From positions 1 to 64,000 of the forward strand of contig NZ_LITM01000010.1 in the NCBI RefSeq assembly GCF_001275675.1: DNA of 64,000 bases, given 5' to 3'. Positions 8,814 to 17,560 of the stretch are shown in pieces. The notes under the pieces are model-generated. The model saw nothing but the letters and a program-made list of their open reading frames with translations. It did no database searches and was not told the origin of the DNA. The position numbers were made by a program, and so were the translations under genes. The first letter of the stretch is position 1; the number at the start of each line of letters is the position of its first letter. The stretch is from Lysinibacillus sp. FJAT-14745 (lineage in GTDB: Bacteria; Bacillota; Bacilli; Bacillales_A; Planococcaceae).

Positions 8814-9754
8814 TGCTCTGCAAACCTCTTTGTCGGCACAGGTGTTTTCGCAATAATACGCTCAATAATTTCCTGCGCCGTTACGTTATCATAACGGGCA
8901 TCTGGTTTTAATACTAAACGATGGCTAAAAACAAATGGAACTAAATATTGAACATCATCAGGAGTAATATAATTACGTCCTTTTATAAATGCATAAGCTT
9001 GTGATGCTTTCATTAAAGCAATCGTTGCACGAGGACTTACGCCTAAATGTACATAGCTATTTTCCCTTGTTTGAGTCGCTAGTTCGACCATATAGTTTTT
9101 GACCGAATCTTCAACATGCACACCCTGTACAAGCTCTTGCAATTCATTTAATTGCGCAACTGTTAGCACCGCTTCAATTTTTTCAATTGGTTTACCATGT
9201 TCAGCGCGACGAAGAATTTCCACTTCTTGCCCTCTTGAAGGATAACCCATTTTTATTTTTAGTAAGAAACGATCCAGCTGTGCTTCCGGTAACGGATATG
9301 TTCCCTCATGCTCAATCGGATTTTGAGTAGCCATAACGAAAAATGGTTGATTGATTGTTAAGGTTTTACCATCAATCGTGACAGATGCTTCCTCCATCCC
9401 CTCAAGTAAAGCAGATTGTGTTTTTGGAGACGTACGGTTAATTTCATCAGCTAAAATGACATCTCCCATGATTGGACCCGGTCGAAACTCGAATTCCAAC
9501 GTTTTTGGATTATAGATAGATACCCCTACAACATCTGACGGTAATAAATCAGGTGTAAATTGAATCCTTTTAAACTGTGCATCAAAGGATTTTGCCAGCG
9601 CTCGCACCATCATTGTTTTACCGACACCTGGTACGTCCTCAAGTAAGACATGTCCCCTTGCCAGCAAAGCTACTATGCTGAGTTCTGCAACCTCTCTTTT
9701 GCCTATCATTACTTTTTCTATATTTTCTAATACATCTTGTATTTGTGAATTCAT
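8810..9754 (-). CDS. yeaC: MoxR family AAA+ ATPase (YeaC type)
   Basis: A 314-residue AAA+ ATPase of the MoxR group. Walker A is EDVPGVGKT near residue 40, Walker B is ILADEINR near 103, sensor 1 is FVMATQNP, and the arginine-finger and lid region follows in SPRATIALMKASQAYA. It is the first gene of the operon with DUF58 and TgpA, with AGGAGG upstream of the ATG at 9754. MoxR proteins are thought to remodel or insert cofactors into partner proteins; here the partners are probably the two downstream membrane proteins. The order yeaC-yeaD-yebA-guaA is the same as in Bacillus subtilis. Confidence 0.9.
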   Translation of the reverse strand: MNSQIQDVLENIEKVMIGKREVAELSIVALLARGHVLLEDVPGVGKTMMVRALAKSFDAQFKRIQFTPDLLPSDVVGVSIYNPKTLEFEFRPGPIMGDVILADEINRTSPKTQSALLEGMEEASVTIDGKTLTINQPFFVMATQNPIEHEGTYPLPEAQLDRFLLKIKMGYPSRGQEVEILRRAEHGKPIEKIEAVLTVAQLNELQELVQGVHVEDSVKNYMVELATQTRENSYVHLGVSPRATIALMKASQAYAFIKGRNYITPDDVQYLVPFVFSHRLVLKPDARYDNVTAQEIIERIIAKTPVPTKRFAEQ

Positions 9755-9921
9755 AAATCAAAAAAACCTCCTATTTCATTCACAGCAATTGTTTGAATTG
9801 CATGATAACTTCTTTAAGAATAACGAAATATGTTTAGTAACACAATTATATGAAACGTTCCTCCATTGCTTTATCCCTATAGTTCGAGCACTTAGCGAGA
9901 AAAGTAGTAATACTTCAGCAT

Positions 9922-9960
9922 GAAAAAGAAGGCTTGCCTGAATACAATTCAAACAAACCT
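9922..9960 (-). terminator. Terminator of the nos operon
   Basis: The minus strand pairs AGGTTTGTTTGAAT with ATTCAGGCAAGCCT (14 pairs including G-U), followed by TCTTTTT. It lies 35 bases after the nosF stop. Confidence 0.8.
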
Positions 9961-9994
9961 ATCTTTTAGTATAACGTCATTACCTATCAAAATG

Positions 9995-10675
9995 TTACAG
10001 ATTTAATTTTTTTAACCATAAATTCTCTAACGAAGATGAATTTTCTTGTAAAAGTATTTCCTCTAATTCTCCGGAAATAAGTATGTTTCCTTCATGTAAA
10101 ACTAACACATCGTCTGCTACTTCCTCCGCAAAAGCAAGCAAATGCGTAGAAAAAATTACAGTACAGCCCCTTGTTTTTTCCTCTAGCATCATTTTTTTTA
10201 GCTCTGCAATCCAAAAAGGATCAAGACCATTCGTAGGCTCATCTAAAATAAGCAAAGAGCCTTCACCAAGTAAACTTTGAGCGAGATTCAACCGTTGACG
10301 CATCCCCTTAGAGAAATGCTTCACTTTTTGCTTTCGAACATCCCATAAAGCAACGCGTCTCAGTACATCTTCCTGTTCCTTTTTGCCAATTTGCTTTAAA
10401 GAGGCAAGTAGCTGCAAAATTTCTGCAGCTGTTAACATAGAAGGAAAGTCCACATCGTCAGGCATGTATCGAATAGCTTGTGGCTTATGCCATATTATTT
10501 CTCCTGATTTTTGCTTTTCTTGCCCAGTTAGCAGGCGAATTAAAGTACTCTTTCCAGCACCATTTCCTCCTACAAGCGCTAAAATACGCCCAGCCTGTAA
10601 AGAAAAGGAGGCTTCATGAAGACCTCTATTATTATCATAGATATTCGATAACTGCTTTGTTTCTAATAGCATCAT
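9995..10675 (-). CDS. nosF: ABC transporter ATPase, NosF type
   Basis: A 226-residue ABC ATPase with Walker A GGNGAGKSTL near residue 40, signature FSKGMRQRLNLAQS, Walker B LLILDEPTNGLD and the switch His in FSTHLL. It overlaps the upstream membrane gene by four bases (ATGA). The sequence alone fits any short ABC-2-type exporter ATPase; the NosF name comes from its place after NosL, NosD and NosY homologues. With NosY it would power NosD in copper handling for a secreted enzyme. Confidence 0.8.
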   Translation of the reverse strand: MMLLETKQLSNIYDNNRGLHEASFSLQAGRILALVGGNGAGKSTLIRLLTGQEKQKSGEIIWHKPQAIRYMPDDVDFPSMLTAAEILQLLASLKQIGKKEQEDVLRRVALWDVRKQKVKHFSKGMRQRLNLAQSLLGEGSLLILDEPTNGLDPFWIAELKKMMLEEKTRGCTVIFSTHLLAFAEEVADDVLVLHEGNILISGELEEILLQENSSSLENLWLKKLNL

Positions 10676-11484
10676 CTTCTATCCCCTTTCTTTAATAGTG
10701 AGCTAGTGTAAGCTAACGGACATACTATCCAAAGCAGTGTCACAGCTAAGTATACTACGTAACCTAGTGGTGACGAATAAAACTGCGTTACTTTAAAAAA
10801 TGCTGGTCCAAGTACACTAGCCTGATCTGTAAAAATAAAGTAACCAAAACGCAGCCACTCCACAGGATTAATATGTATCGCTACAATCGTCAATTTTTGA
10901 AGAATATGCCCCGCCACGACAGTGCCAATAGCCATTAAAGCGTAAGAGATTAGCAATAAAAAAACGGACCACAAAACAAGTGATAACGACAATGCAAATA
11001 ATCTTGTTTTTGCAAAGGCTCCCACTGCAATGGCCAATGACGCAAAGATGAAGATACATAACAAAGTTAGAACAATGAAGATAAATGGTAAACGCACGCC
11101 ACCAAGAAATCCACCAAGCGCTAATATGACGCCAAACGCCACGACAACGACCAATAAAAAGGCAAGCACTGTGGCAATATACTTCCCTGCAATATATTGC
11201 GTACGTGTCATCGGATATGTCTTTAATAATGAAAACCAGCCTGATTCCACATCACCAGCAACACTCATACTACCTATCGTTAATATAAATAGAGGCAATA
11301 AAAACAACAATACATTTAAAAACGAGGCTGTCTGTCTTGTAAAACCCTCTACATCAGGTAATGCCATTTGCTGAATGACAATGATAGCTGTAAAAACGAA
11401 TGTGAAAAGTATGCCTACAAGTTGCATCCAACGACTTCTAAGCATTTGCTTTAATTCTAGTTTAATAAGCATGCTATACATCAC
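10672..11484 (-). CDS. nosY: ABC-2 type membrane permease, NosY type
   Basis: A 270-residue membrane protein with six hydrophobic segments and the ABC-2 permease pattern: an N-terminal LIKLELKQMLRSRWMQ, a first helix, then SVAGDVESGWFSLLKTYPMTR before the second membrane cluster. The GTG at 11484 is followed directly by an ATG (GTGATG) and overlaps the NosL stop, so either could be used; GGGGG lies upstream. It pairs with the NosF ATPase through a four-base overlap and would act with NosD. Confidence 0.82.
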   Translation of the reverse strand: MMYSMLIKLELKQMLRSRWMQLVGILFTFVFTAIIVIQQMALPDVEGFTRQTASFLNVLLFLLPLFILTIGSMSVAGDVESGWFSLLKTYPMTRTQYIAGKYIATVLAFLLVVVVAFGVILALGGFLGGVRLPFIFIVLTLLCIFIFASLAIAVGAFAKTRLFALSLSLVLWSVFLLLISYALMAIGTVVAGHILQKLTIVAIHINPVEWLRFGYFIFTDQASVLGPAFFKVTQFYSSPLGYVVYLAVTLLWIVCPLAYTSSLLKKGDRR

Positions 11485-11933
11485 TTATGGATCCCCCATT
11501 TAAAATCGTGTAAATCCTTATAGGCAAGCAGCTGACCTTCTCCCTCTTTAGTCATCCACTCCTGTGCAGCTTCCTTCGAATCGAATGCAACCACCCCATA
11601 ATTCATCGGAGTCCAATAATCCTTGTTGTATACATAAACAGCGTTAAAAACGTCAATCCATTCATTTTTTGCTGCATCTTTAATATAGGCTGCGCCAATC
11701 TCATCTTCTCCATTTGCTTTAATATGTTCCATTAGACAGCCAATGTCATCAAAAATTTCATAATCACCATTCTTCAACGCAATCTCACCAGCATATGCAT
11801 TGTGAACTATACTCATATTGCAAATTTTACAAACATCGGTTTCACTAACGATTTCACGAGGCTCATAGTTTTTTTCACTACAGCCCATCAAAGCACCACA
11901 ACATAGCATTACAATCATCATCCATTTTTTCAT
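11481..11933 (-). CDS. nosL: NosL copper-binding lipoprotein
   Basis: A 150-residue lipoprotein: signal peptide with lipobox ALMGC at about residue 18, then the NosL fold with the metal site VCKICNMSI, followed by FDDIGCLMEH and TPMNYGVVAF. NosL proteins bind Cu(I) and pass it to partner copper proteins outside the membrane. The start is taken at 11933, whose ATGA overlaps the nosD stop and which has GAGGAA upstream, rather than the longer frame at 11960. This is one of two NosL paralogues in the operon; the other is at 13262-13900. Confidence 0.9.
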   Translation of the reverse strand: MKKWMMIVMLCCGALMGCSEKNYEPREIVSETDVCKICNMSIVHNAYAGEIALKNGDYEIFDDIGCLMEHIKANGEDEIGAAYIKDAAKNEWIDVFNAVYVYNKDYWTPMNYGVVAFDSKEAAQEWMTKEGEGQLLAYKDLHDFKWGIHK

Positions 11934-13204
11934 TCTGTTATTCCTCTTTTCCATAGCCATAAACTACTTAATGTCAAGAATAAGCCTACTAGCATTTGCA
12001 CTACATTCATCCGGTTCTTCTCTTTTACATGCGTTATTGCCAATTTTGGCGTATTATCAACAAGCATGTTCTTTTCGATTTTATTGATTTGCTGATCTAG
12101 CGATGTTAGTAAAATGACGCTTGGAGATGCCACGAAATATTGATAAACAGGTTGGCGTACCATCCATTGACCAAAGCTCGACACAGCCACATATGGGACA
12201 TCACCGATACCATTGTCTTTTAAGTCAATCCCTGAATAATCATCATAATAATTATTTACTAGTTGAAAGCCTTGCTTATCGGAGCGAGCCGTTAGAATAT
12301 TACCTGTAAAGTTATTACTACTAGCCACCGTGTCGTCACTTACCTTTGTACCTTCAATGGCTGTTTGGTTCATTTGAAAATCATTTGTTTCAATTCGGAT
12401 ATTTGCACTTTTCTGCATGGCAATACCAGTTCGGTTATTTTTGATTGTGTTATGTTTAATTTTGGCTTGCTGCACATCATACAGCAGCATACCGTAGCCA
12501 TTAAAATCAACATTATTAGTCACTCTATTATTCTCAAAGAATATTTCTGTTGTCATCATAACCATAAGGCCAGTCACATTCTGATCATATGTATTAAAAA
12601 GTACTTCAGCATCACTCGTATACATAAAATGCGTACCGTAACGACTACTCGTTACCTTATTATGTTGAACAACAATATGTTTGACCTCTTCTATATAAAT
12701 TCCGTCCTGCACTTGCTCAATAGTATTGCCTTCGACGGTGATGTCCTCACTCTTAAAAACAGCCACCCCATTACCTTTTTTGGAATAATGACCTTCGATA
12801 CCGGTCACATTGATATCTTGTATGCGTACATTTTTAGCGTGTTGTATATGGACACCTGTATGAACATCTTTAATTTTTAACTTCCGTAGCTCCAGTCCAT
12901 CTACAGTACTAGCAACAATCGCTTGATTTTTCCCTGATAACGTTATATTTTCCACAGTGACATTAGCCGTGTTTTCAATTCGGAGTGCGGGGTTGTCTCT
13001 TTTACTGATAAGTTCCGTTCCCTCTTCACCTTGTAGCGTTATCGGTTTTGTCACAATAAAATTACCTTGGTAACGACCAGCAGGAATATGAACGACCTCC
13101 CCTGGATTTGCTGCATTAATGGCCTCCTGTACATCAAAATCGGCGTGCACTGTCTGACTCATAAATAGAAAAAATAATAAGGCAAACCCTATTTTTTTCA
13201 CCAA
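11930..13204 (-). CDS. nosD: NosD-type right-handed beta-helix copper protein
   Basis: A 424-residue exported protein. A signal peptide (VKKIGFALLFFLFMSQTVHA) is followed by about 300 residues of parallel beta-helix repeats rich in N-x-I and hydrophobic-x-N patterns (CASH domain), and a C-terminal membrane helix near 400-418 ending KRGITE. NosD sits outside the membrane and works with NosFY. TTG (13204) and GTG (13201) are consecutive start options, both preceded by GGGAGGTAAGGA. The gene overlaps nosL by four bases. In denitrifiers NosD matures nitrous oxide reductase, but no nosZ is found here. Confidence 0.9.
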   Translation of the reverse strand: MVKKIGFALLFFLFMSQTVHADFDVQEAINAANPGEVVHIPAGRYQGNFIVTKPITLQGEEGTELISKRDNPALRIENTANVTVENITLSGKNQAIVASTVDGLELRKLKIKDVHTGVHIQHAKNVRIQDINVTGIEGHYSKKGNGVAVFKSEDITVEGNTIEQVQDGIYIEEVKHIVVQHNKVTSSRYGTHFMYTSDAEVLFNTYDQNVTGLMVMMTTEIFFENNRVTNNVDFNGYGMLLYDVQQAKIKHNTIKNNRTGIAMQKSANIRIETNDFQMNQTAIEGTKVSDDTVASSNNFTGNILTARSDKQGFQLVNNYYDDYSGIDLKDNGIGDVPYVAVSSFGQWMVRQPVYQYFVASPSVILLTSLDQQINKIEKNMLVDNTPKLAITHVKEKNRMNVVQMLVGLFLTLSSLWLWKRGITE

Positions 13205-13225
13205 TCCTTACCTCCCAGTTAAGCG

Positions 13226-13259
13226 CGAAAAGACTAGAGGAATTTCCCCTAGTCCATTC
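13226..13259 (-). terminator. Weak terminator between the two leading nos genes
   Basis: The minus strand pairs GACTAGGGGAA with TTCCTCTAGTC followed by TTTTCG. It lies right after the first NosL-like gene and before nosD. It may make expression of the lead gene higher than the rest of the operon. Confidence 0.65.
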
Positions 13260-13261
13260 TA

Positions 13262-13900
13262 TTAATGACCATGTCCCTCAGGTTTCTTTTCTTCCATATG
13301 CATAGAATCAGATTCACCTTTGGCTTCTTTTTCAGCTTTTTCTTCCATTTTCTTTTTACGACGCTCTAATGCATCGTCTTTAATTTTTTGTAATTCCTCT
13401 ACATGTGCAGTTGGATTGTCGGCGATATATTTGTCTGCATCAGCTTTATCTTTAAAATAAACATATCCCCAATTCATCGGAGATTTTAGGTCTGTTTTGA
13501 CGATAGTTGCATCATCAACCTTTACCCAATCTTTTGTATTAAAATCACGTACAAATTTTTCGTTCTTTTCATTATTTGCAACCTCGGCATTTACTAAACA
13601 GCCGATGTCATCATAAAAGGCAATTGTTCCATCCTCTTTTATTGCTTGAGTAGAGAATTCACCCATATCTTCATCCTTCAAATACACTTTCATATTACAC
13701 ATTTCACACATTGTACCTTCTTTTGGTTCTTGTAAACGTGGATCCACTAAAGAAGCGACTTGTGTAGTTTTATCCTTTGCTTCTGCTTCACTTGTTGTAA
13801 CCTCTTGCTTAGACTCTTCTTTCTTAACTTGATCTTTTTCTGTACCACACGCCGCGAGTAAAAGTAATGCTGCAAGTGAAGGTAACCATATTTTTTTCAC
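13262..13900 (-). CDS. NosL-like copper-binding lipoprotein with His/Met-rich tail
   Basis: A 212-residue lipoprotein with lipobox LLAAC near residue 17, a Lys/Glu/Thr-rich linker, then a NosL domain: MCEMCNMKVYL, FYDDIGCLVN and SPMNWGYVYF. Its charged C-terminal extension ends in SMHMEEKKPEGHGH, which could bind copper. The GTG at 13900 has GGGGGAAG six bases upstream, so it is preferred over the ATG at 13915. It is the first gene of the nos-like operon and a diverged paralogue of the NosL at 11481-11933. A copper donor role to a secreted or membrane oxidase is inferred. Confidence 0.87.
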   Translation of the reverse strand: MKKIWLPSLAALLLLAACGTEKDQVKKEESKQEVTTSEAEAKDKTTQVASLVDPRLQEPKEGTMCEMCNMKVYLKDEDMGEFSTQAIKEDGTIAFYDDIGCLVNAEVANNEKNEKFVRDFNTKDWVKVDDATIVKTDLKSPMNWGYVYFKDKADADKYIADNPTAHVEELQKIKDDALERRKKKMEEKAEKEAKGESDSMHMEEKKPEGHGH

Positions 13901-14107
13901 AATTGCTTCCCCCAATATTTCTTTTTTCTTTTACTAATAACTACTTTACAGGCAAATTGTGAAATAAGTTAAAAATCGCTGTGAAGTATTGGAAAAATTA
14001 CCTTGAATATTCATTGAACATCTTGAATTCAAATATTTTGAATAAAAAATATATAATTTCCATTTTCTATAACTTACATTCAGGATCAACGAAATTAAGG
14101 GCCTATT

Positions 14108-14200
14108 AATAGCTCTTCGGCACAACGAGGGGTTGATTCCCGTTCATGATTTCTTGGTCCACAAGAAAACGAATAGCTTGAAACGGAAACTACCCTCATT
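14108..14200. repeat. Degenerate copy A of the fold-back repeat
   Basis: AGCTCTTCGGCACAACGAGG followed by GGTTGATTCCCGTTC (from 14111) is nearly the same as the left end of copy F at 45007. The right end is worn. The rest of the 13901-14210 spacer is AT-rich and presumably holds the nos operon promoter, but no clear promoter or operator was recognised. Confidence 0.6.
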
Positions 14201-14210
14201 TAAAGTCCAA

Positions 14211-14246
14211 TAAAAAACTCTCTACATCCAGAATAATGTAGAGAGC
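14211..14246 (-). terminator. Terminator of the 106-residue gene
   Basis: The minus strand pairs CTCTCTACAT with ATGTAGAGAG and continues into TTTTTTA, 14 bases after the gene's stop. Confidence 0.85.
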
Positions 14247-14259
14247 TTGATTTACGATA

Positions 14260-14580
14260 TTATATAGAAGAACGGTAACTATTGAGAAGCTTCTTTTGCT
14301 TGCTGACAAGACTTAGCTTAACGGCAGTTTCATTTAATTCATTGCGTATTTGTAAATCGTAATCACCGTCCACATAGCTAGCCGCTATTTTATTTGGACG
14401 TTGCTGTTGAATTTGTCTAGTTTTACTAATATGCTTTTTATCTTTATTCTTTTGCAGACTATTTTTAAACTGTTGCTTCGGATTTTGTCCGAAATTATGG
14501 CTTAAATCCCCCGCATGTAGATACTGTTGTTCGTTACGAAATATACTACTAGTCGTCGCACTTACTCTAGAAGTCCTCAT
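14260..14580 (-). CDS. Hypothetical 106-residue protein
   Basis: Not recognised. A small hydrophilic protein rich in Gln, Asn, Lys and Ser, without a signal peptide or membrane segment. AGGAGGG lies nine bases before the ATG and a terminator follows, so it appears to be a genuine single gene. Its centre (HISKTRQIQQQRPNKIAASY) is very basic, then an acidic patch (DGDYDLQ) follows. The function is unknown. Confidence 0.7.
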   Translation of the reverse strand: MRTSRVSATTSSIFRNEQQYLHAGDLSHNFGQNPKQQFKNSLQKNKDKKHISKTRQIQQQRPNKIAASYVDGDYDLQIRNELNETAVKLSLVSKQKKLLNSYRSSI

Positions 14581-14784
14581 AAATAATTACCCTCCTTTAC
14601 TTTTCATCTTCTTTATAGGTATATATATCGACATTATATGTTTGAACTTAATAATACAGAACCAAATTGCTTAAAAAAATAGAAAAGAGTTATAAGAAAA
14701 AGTGATAAACACTATTTCTTGTAACTCTTTCCCTAAATATTTGTTTACTCGCAACCATAAGTTGGAGATGATAATTCCATTGTA

Positions 14785-14936
14785 TATAAGTTGATTGGAG
14801 TGGAGGCTGGGCGACTCCTCGGGGATCAGCAATAGAGGAACGAAGGCTAAAACCATCACATCCTGTGATAACGCCTTCGTGACCAACATCGGTGCCCAGC
14901 CGGAACGGAAATCAACCCCACGTTATGATGATAGCT
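14785..14936. repeat. Copy B of the fold-back intergenic repeat
   Basis: The left arm reads TTGATTGGAGTGGAGGCTGG then GCG, and the right arm GCCCAGCCGGAACGGAAATC then AACC; the arms pair as long imperfect inverted repeats. The internal 14807-14890 is the reverse complement of 45129-45212 with two mismatches in 84 bases. Reading frames through it are a by-product of the repeat. Confidence 0.8.
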
Positions 14937-14941
14937 AAACA

Positions 14942-15766
14942 TCACTTCCAAAAATCATCAAATATTGTAATTGGCATATGACGTTTATGCTGTGAACGTA
15001 AATAATACCCTTCTAATGTTTTACGAGCATCTTCAGGGATTTCCTTGCCCTCTAAATAATCATCAATTTGGTCATACGTTAAACCAAGGGCTACTTCATC
15101 TGGTAATGAAGGACGATCTTCCTCTAAATCTGCAGTAGGTATCTTTAAATATAAGTGCTCCGGGCAATCAAGCGCAGCTAGCAACTGTTTACCCTGACGC
15201 TTGTTGAGACGGAAGATTGGCATTAAATCCGCACCACCATCCCCAAATTTTGTGTAAAAACCTGTAATTGCCTCTGCAGCATGATCAGTTCCTAGCACAA
15301 CAGCAGTATTCATAGCAGCAATAGAATACTGCACCTTCATTCGCTCACGTGCCTTTTCATTCCCTTTAGCAAAATCACTTAGTTCAATACCCGCATTCGT
15401 TAAGGCTCTAACACTTGCATCGACTGCATCTTTAATGTTGACCGTATAAGTTTTCGTAGGTTTTATATAGCCGATCGCTTCCTGACAGTCCTTTTCATCT
15501 GCTTGCACACCATATGGTAAACGAACTGCCCAAAACGAGTATTTCGCTTCTCCCGCCTCAGCATTTAACTCGTCAACCGCAAGTTGCGTTAATTTTCCAG
15601 TTAACGTCGAGTCTTGTCCACCTGATATCCCGAGAACAAATCCCTCTACAAAGCTATAGCGACGTGCATATTCCTTTAAAAAATCAATGGATTTGCGAAT
15701 CTCTTCCTGCGCATCAATAGTAGGTAATACACGTAATTCCTTAATGATTTCTTGCTGTAGTGTCAT
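14942..15766 (-). CDS. nadE: Ammonia-dependent NAD synthetase
   Basis: A 274-residue enzyme that amidates nicotinate adenine dinucleotide to NAD using ATP and ammonia. The PP-loop [14 protein letters not shown] is near residue 50, with [20 protein letters not shown] and the C-terminal [14 protein letters not shown] as in Bacillus NadE (about 272 residues). The ATG at 15766 is chosen: the GTG at 15778 abuts the ribosome site. It has no glutaminase domain, so it relies on free ammonia. It follows pncB by about 20 bases, giving a two-gene NAD salvage operon. Confidence 0.95.
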   Translation of the reverse strand: MTLQQEIIKELRVLPTIDAQEEIRKSIDFLKEYARRYSFVEGFVLGISGGQDSTLTGKLTQLAVDELNAEAGEAKYSFWAVRLPYGVQADEKDCQEAIGYIKPTKTYTVNIKDAVDASVRALTNAGIELSDFAKGNEKARERMKVQYSIAAMNTAVVLGTDHAAEAITGFYTKFGDGGADLMPIFRLNKRQGKQLLAALDCPEHLYLKIPTADLEEDRPSLPDEVALGLTYDQIDDYLEGKEIPEDARKTLEGYYLRSQHKRHMPITIFDDFWK

Positions 15767-15788
15767 TTTGTCCTTCACTCCTTACGCT

Positions 15789-17249
15789 TTATAATCGATT
15801 GACCATTTCACTTACTTCTTCAATATTACGCATTTTATTATCCCAGCATTTTTGGCTTAAATCGACTGGGTATTCCTCAGGATTCATGGCACGTTTATAT
15901 TCATCCCATAACAACTCTAAATTACTAGCTGCATAATCGCGCATTTCTTCCAAAGTAGGATTTTGATAATGTATTTCACCATTTTTAATCACATGATGGT
16001 GTAAATTCTTAGCTTCAAAGTTCGTTACAAATTTTGATACGAATGTATGGACAGGGTGGAACATTTTAATTTTTTCCTCTGATTTGGGATTTTCATCTTG
16101 CATCGTAATGTAATCCCCCTCCGCCTTGCCATTCTTTCTATCAATAATGCGATATACATTTTTAAGACCTGGCGTCGTTACCTTTTCAGCATTCGCTGAA
16201 ATTTTAATCGTATCTTCTAATTGTCCATCGTTATTTTCAATAGCGACCATTTTATAAACAGCACCTAAAGCTGGTTGATCATACGCAGTAATGAGCTTTG
16301 TACCAATTCCCCACACATCAACTTTTGCACCTTGAGCCTTTAAGTTTAAGATCGTGTATTCATCTAAGTCATTTGATACGATAATTTTAGCGTTCTGGAA
16401 GCCTGCCTCATCTAACATACGACGTGCTTCTTTTGACAAGAAGGCTATATCCCCACTGTCTAGACGAATTCCAATAAAATTAATGTTGTCACCAAGCTCT
16501 TTAGCCACTTGTATCGCTGTTGGCACACCCGATTTTAACGTATTGTAAGTGTCTACAAGAAATACGCAATCACGATGACGTTTTGCATAGGAGTGAAAAG
16601 CATCATAATCATTTTTATAGGCCTGTACAAGAGCATGTGCATGTGTACCTGATACTGGTATATTAAAGAGTTTACCTGCTCGCACATTACTAGTTGAAGC
16701 AAAACCACCAATAAACGCCGCACGCGTTCCCCAAATTGCTGCGTCCATCTCCTGAGCGCGTCGTGTACCAAACTCCATCGCCACTTCATTTTTTATAATT
16801 TGTTTAATACGACTAGCTTTTGTTGCAATTAAGGTTTGGTAATTCACAATATTAAGTAATGCGGTTTCAATTAGCTGCGCTTCCACTAACGGCGCTTCAA
16901 TGCGGATAATTGGTTCATTAGCGAAAACCGTTTCTCCTTCCACCATAGAGTACATATCCCCTGTAAAACGAATATTTTTTAAATACTCGATAAAATCCTC
17001 TTTATAACCAACCTCTTCACGTAAATACGCGATGTCTGAATCAGTGAAACGGAAATCACGTAAATACTCAAGAATTCTCTCTAATCCCGCAAAAATTGCA
17101 TAACCATTGCCAAAAGGTAGTTTTCTAAAATATAATTCGAAAACCGCTTTTCTATTATGTATACCATCAGCCCAATATGATTCTGCCATATTGATTTGGT
17201 ACAAGTCCGTGTGTAGCGCTAAGCTATCATCTGCATAATTTGATCTCAC
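15789..17249 (-). CDS. pncB: Nicotinate phosphoribosyltransferase
   Basis: A 486-residue enzyme that makes nicotinate mononucleotide from nicotinate and PRPP, the entry step of the Preiss-Handler pathway. The start LHTDLYQINMAESYW, the central MEFGTRRAQEMDAAIWGTRA and GIRLDSGDIAFLSKEAR, and the length near 490 match the Firmicute family. The GTG at 17249 has AAGGGG six bases upstream. It is the first gene of the pncB-nadE operon; an intermediate adenylyltransferase (NadD) must be elsewhere. Confidence 0.95.
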   Translation of the reverse strand: MRSNYADDSLALHTDLYQINMAESYWADGIHNRKAVFELYFRKLPFGNGYAIFAGLERILEYLRDFRFTDSDIAYLREEVGYKEDFIEYLKNIRFTGDMYSMVEGETVFANEPIIRIEAPLVEAQLIETALLNIVNYQTLIATKASRIKQIIKNEVAMEFGTRRAQEMDAAIWGTRAAFIGGFASTSNVRAGKLFNIPVSGTHAHALVQAYKNDYDAFHSYAKRHRDCVFLVDTYNTLKSGVPTAIQVAKELGDNINFIGIRLDSGDIAFLSKEARRMLDEAGFQNAKIIVSNDLDEYTILNLKAQGAKVDVWGIGTKLITAYDQPALGAVYKMVAIENNDGQLEDTIKISANAEKVTTPGLKNVYRIIDRKNGKAEGDYITMQDENPKSEEKIKMFHPVHTFVSKFVTNFEAKNLHHHVIKNGEIHYQNPTLEEMRDYAASNLELLWDEYKRAMNPEEYPVDLSQKCWDNKMRNIEEVSEMVNRL

Positions 17250-17466
17250 AAGAAACCCCTTCTTCCGCTTTGATAATTAGTCATAGTATACACTATATAC
17301 CCAGATTCTTGCGTTTGAACATTCTCCCGTTTTAATGTTAGATTTCCTCACATTAATAATCAGAAAATTTCGAATCGTACACATTTTAGACACATTTTTT
17401 AGTACCGCTTTCATTCCTTCTATAAAAACCTTTTTAGCAAACTATTACGAAACGCGAAATATACGA

Positions 17467-17483
17467 TGTAACAAAACGTAACA
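17467..17483 (+). promoter_or_regulatory. GlnR/TnrA box upstream of glnK-amtB
   Basis: TGTAACAAAACGTAACA fits the consensus TGTNA-N7-TNACA at every defined position. It lies about 60 bases upstream of the likely transcription start, a position fitting activation by TnrA under nitrogen limitation. Confidence 0.82.
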
Positions 17484-17501
17484 TGCATTACAAAAAAATA
17501 A

Positions 17502-17530
17502 TTGCACTGTTTTTTATGCCGTTTTAACAT
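17502..17530 (+). promoter_or_regulatory. Candidate SigA promoter of glnK-amtB
   Basis: TTGCAC at 17502-17507 and TAACAT at 17525-17530, 17 bases apart. The -10 is weak, as expected for an activator-dependent promoter with the GlnR/TnrA box just upstream. Confidence 0.5.
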
Positions 17531-17560
17531 GTAAATTAAAATTACGACAAGGAGCTGGTA

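Noticed and set aside
12365-12880. 171-residue plus-strand frame opposite nosD
   Set aside because: Mirror image of the beta-helix repeats of nosD; no ribosome site and no supporting context.
13916-14100. FNR-like or redox-regulator site before the nos operon
   Set aside because: Only half-sites such as TTGTGA were found, no full palindrome; not enough to call.
14671-14889. 72-residue frame starting MLVTKALSQDVMVLAFVP, repeated at 45130-45345
   Set aside because: Both lie inside the dispersed repeat (copies B and F, inverted). The similarity is from the repeat, and neither has a ribosome site; the C-terminal parts differ.
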